From the NCBI GenBank assembly GCA_028820845.1, contig JAPPII010000026.1:25321-89320 (forward strand): DNA of 64,000 bases, in the 5' to 3' direction. This DNA is from Candidatus Poribacteria bacterium. Lineage in GTDB: Bacteria; Poribacteria; WGA-4E; WGA-3G. Made by a program: the position numbers and the translations under genes. The notes under the pieces were generated by a model. That model did no database searches and was not told the DNA's origin. It saw only the letters and a list, made by a program, of their open reading frames with translations. The first letter of the stretch is position 1; every line of letters starts with the position of its first letter. Positions 62,871-64,000 of this stretch are shown here, one piece after another.

Positions 62871-63794
62871 ATGAAAATATGTAAAGGTCCCTTGCTTGCA
62901 ATTTTGCTGTTATGTGTGTATGTAATAAGCTGCGAAAAGGCTCAGCAAATAGTCGGGCCAGCCGTGGAGCCGCCAGCAGAAGCCGTGTTCATGCCGGATG
63001 CGAAAGTAGCGGCGGCGGTGCGTGAAACACTGGGTCTGGCAGCAGACGCACCGATTACCGCCGAGGAACTACAAAACCTAAGAACACTTAAACTCACTGA
63101 CGGTATAGCGGACTTCACTGGCTTAGAATATGCCGTAAATCTGACAGAATTAGTGGTGCCGGGTATTCATCCGCTATCAGATGTTTCCCCACTCGCAAAT
63201 CTTACGAATCTGACAAACCTGAGTTTTGGCGATAACCGGGTATCAGATATTTCCGCACTCGCAAATCTCACGAATTTGAAACGATTCGGTATATCAGGAA
63301 CCCAAGTATCGGATATTTCCGTACTCGCAAACTTTACAAATCTCACAGAACTGCGTTTGGGAAGTGGCCTAGGAGATGGTGTCCCGCTATCAGGTATTTC
63401 CGTACTCGCAAATCTTACGAATCTGACAAAACTGAAATTAGCCAATCTTCCGGTATCAGATGTTTCTGTTCTTGCAAATCTTATGAATCTCACAGAATTG
63501 GAAATAGCGGCTAGCGATGTATCAGATATTTCTGGGCTCGCAAATCTCACAAATCTTACAGAACTGAGACTGTGGGGTACAGAAGTATCAGATATTTCTG
63601 TCCTTGCAAATCTCACAAATCTCACAGAACTGAGACTGGAGTCTAGCCAGATATCGGACATCGCGCCCTTGGTGGCGAATACAGGATTGGGCAGCGGCGA
63701 CATCGTCGATTTGCGGGATAATCCTTTGGATGAAGCTGCCACTAACACTCATATCCCGGCACTCCAAGCCAGAGGTGTTACAGTAGAATGGTAA
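62871..63794 (+). CDS. Leucine-rich-repeat lipoprotein
   Basis: A 307-residue lipoprotein. The signal peptide ends in the lipobox VIS-C21. After a short linker come internalin-type repeats of about 22 residues with consensus SDISVLANLTNLTELRL, roughly eight to nine copies from about residue 70 to 285. A cap (VLANLT to ARGVTVEW) closes the array. The repeats are also conserved as ~66-bp DNA units. LRR lipoproteins act as surface binding proteins. AGGAGA precedes the ATG, and an ECF-type promoter lies 112 bp upstream, linking it to the sigma gene at 56480. Confidence 0.9.
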   Translation: MKICKGPLLAILLLCVYVISCEKAQQIVGPAVEPPAEAVFMPDAKVAAAVRETLGLAADAPITAEELQNLRTLKLTDGIADFTGLEYAVNLTELVVPGIHPLSDVSPLANLTNLTNLSFGDNRVSDISALANLTNLKRFGISGTQVSDISVLANFTNLTELRLGSGLGDGVPLSGISVLANLTNLTKLKLANLPVSDVSVLANLMNLTELEIAASDVSDISGLANLTNLTELRLWGTEVSDISVLANLTNLTELRLESSQISDIAPLVANTGLGSGDIVDLRDNPLDEAATNTHIPALQARGVTVEW

Positions 63795-63836
63795 CATAAC
63801 CTGAATTTGATATAAGATAAGGAACTTTATAAAAAA

Positions 63837-64000
63837 ATGAAAACGCTATCTGTCATTCTACTCCTCATAATTTGTACACTTATACAACTCACTTTTGTAA
63901 TGATTGCTTTTAGTGTTACGTTCAGTCCTGATGGAAACCGCCTCGCCACAGGCAGTGCGGATGGGACCGTGCGGCTCTGGAATGCTAATACAGGTAAAGA
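63837..64000 (+). CDS. WD40-repeat protein, 3' end outside the window
   Basis: Only the first 54 codons are present. A hydrophobic N-terminus (ILLLIICTLIQLTFVMIAF) looks like a signal peptide or anchor. It is followed by VTFSPDGNRLATGSADGT and VRLWNANTGK, a WD40 repeat nearly identical in protein and DNA to block two of the giant protein at 57891-62558. AAGGAAC precedes the ATG. The gene starts 43 bp after the LRR lipoprotein stop and is likely in the same transcript. Confidence 0.82.
   Translation, partial: MKTLSVILLLIICTLIQLTFVMIAFSVTFSPDGNRLATGSADGTVRLWNANTGK

Noticed and set aside
62871..63794. CRISPR-like array in the 66-bp repeats
   Set aside because: The repeats are in frame inside a clear LRR lipoprotein gene, with no spacer pattern and no cas genes.

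Overview
The window reads as chromosomal DNA of a free-living or host-associated bacterium with a large accessory gene load. Moderate GC, phytanoyl-CoA-dioxygenase-like proteins (three), enolase-superfamily dehydratases, a CehA/McbA metallohydrolase, a sulfatase, a pectate lyase, long WD40/LRR surface proteins and a C-terminal 'YPNPFNPETW' FlgD/Por-sorting-like domain together resemble Candidatus Poribacteria from marine sponges. This placement is inferred from gene style only; there is no rRNA or other phylogenetic marker here except an RsgA GTPase. No tRNA, rRNA, CRISPR array, prophage or complete IS element was seen.

Layout. 1-10 kb: Uma2-like fragment, PhyH, S51 peptidase, zinc alcohol dehydrogenase, SAF-domain oxidoreductase, GNAT, retropepsin-like protein, an outer-membrane DUF5916/CBM9-like protein and a GH32/43-like propeller enzyme. 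10-20 kb: sulfotransferase, two GNATs, Nudix, DapA-like aldolase, APH-like kinase, rhamnonate-dehydratase-like enolase, methyltransferase, adenosine-deaminase-like enzyme, Gfo/Idh oxidoreductase. 18.9-24.9 kb: RsgA with an extra N-terminal region, GNAT, CehA/McbA protein, two PhyH proteins. 24.9-26.1 kb: a 1.2-kb gene-free island packed with inverted and direct repeats. 26-39 kb: small-molecule-modifying enzymes (ankyrin protein, GNATs, HAD, VOC, methyltransferases, ASCH, ABM, nucleotidyltransferase), a likely type II restriction-modification pair on the minus strand, an aberrant enolase and a PL10 pectate lyase. 39-49.8 kb: SMC/RecF-like ATPase, gamma-glutamyltransferase, P1/DmpA-like peptidase, tartrate-dehydrogenase-like enzyme, DUF4037 protein, GNAT, methyltransferase, APH, ankyrin protein. 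49.8-56 kb: GT-C-like membrane protein, a 136-bp MITE with target-site duplication, a HigBA-type toxin-antitoxin pair with a shortened antitoxin, M29 aminopeptidase, methyltransferase-like protein, sulfatase.

56-64 kb holds the most striking unit: an ECF sigma factor with its own transmembrane helix and extracytoplasmic domain, followed 28 bp later by a 1555-residue secreted protein (metzincin protease, 7-blade WD40, 6-blade YWTD, 7-blade WD40, LRR, FlgD/T9SS-like tail), then an LRR lipoprotein and the start of another WD40 protein. The same ECF-type promoter, TGTAAC-N16-GTGTCT, lies about 110 bp before both the sigma gene and the LRR lipoprotein gene. This suggests a self-regulated surface-sensing or surface-protein regulon.

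Most other genes look like single-gene or two-gene transcription units with their own Shine-Dalgarno sites. Tight couplings (ATGA overlaps) occur at sulfotransferase/GNAT, enolase/methyltransferase, RsgA/GNAT, methyltransferase/enolase and aminopeptidase/methyltransferase. Start codons were chosen by Shine-Dalgarno quality and by where family similarity begins.
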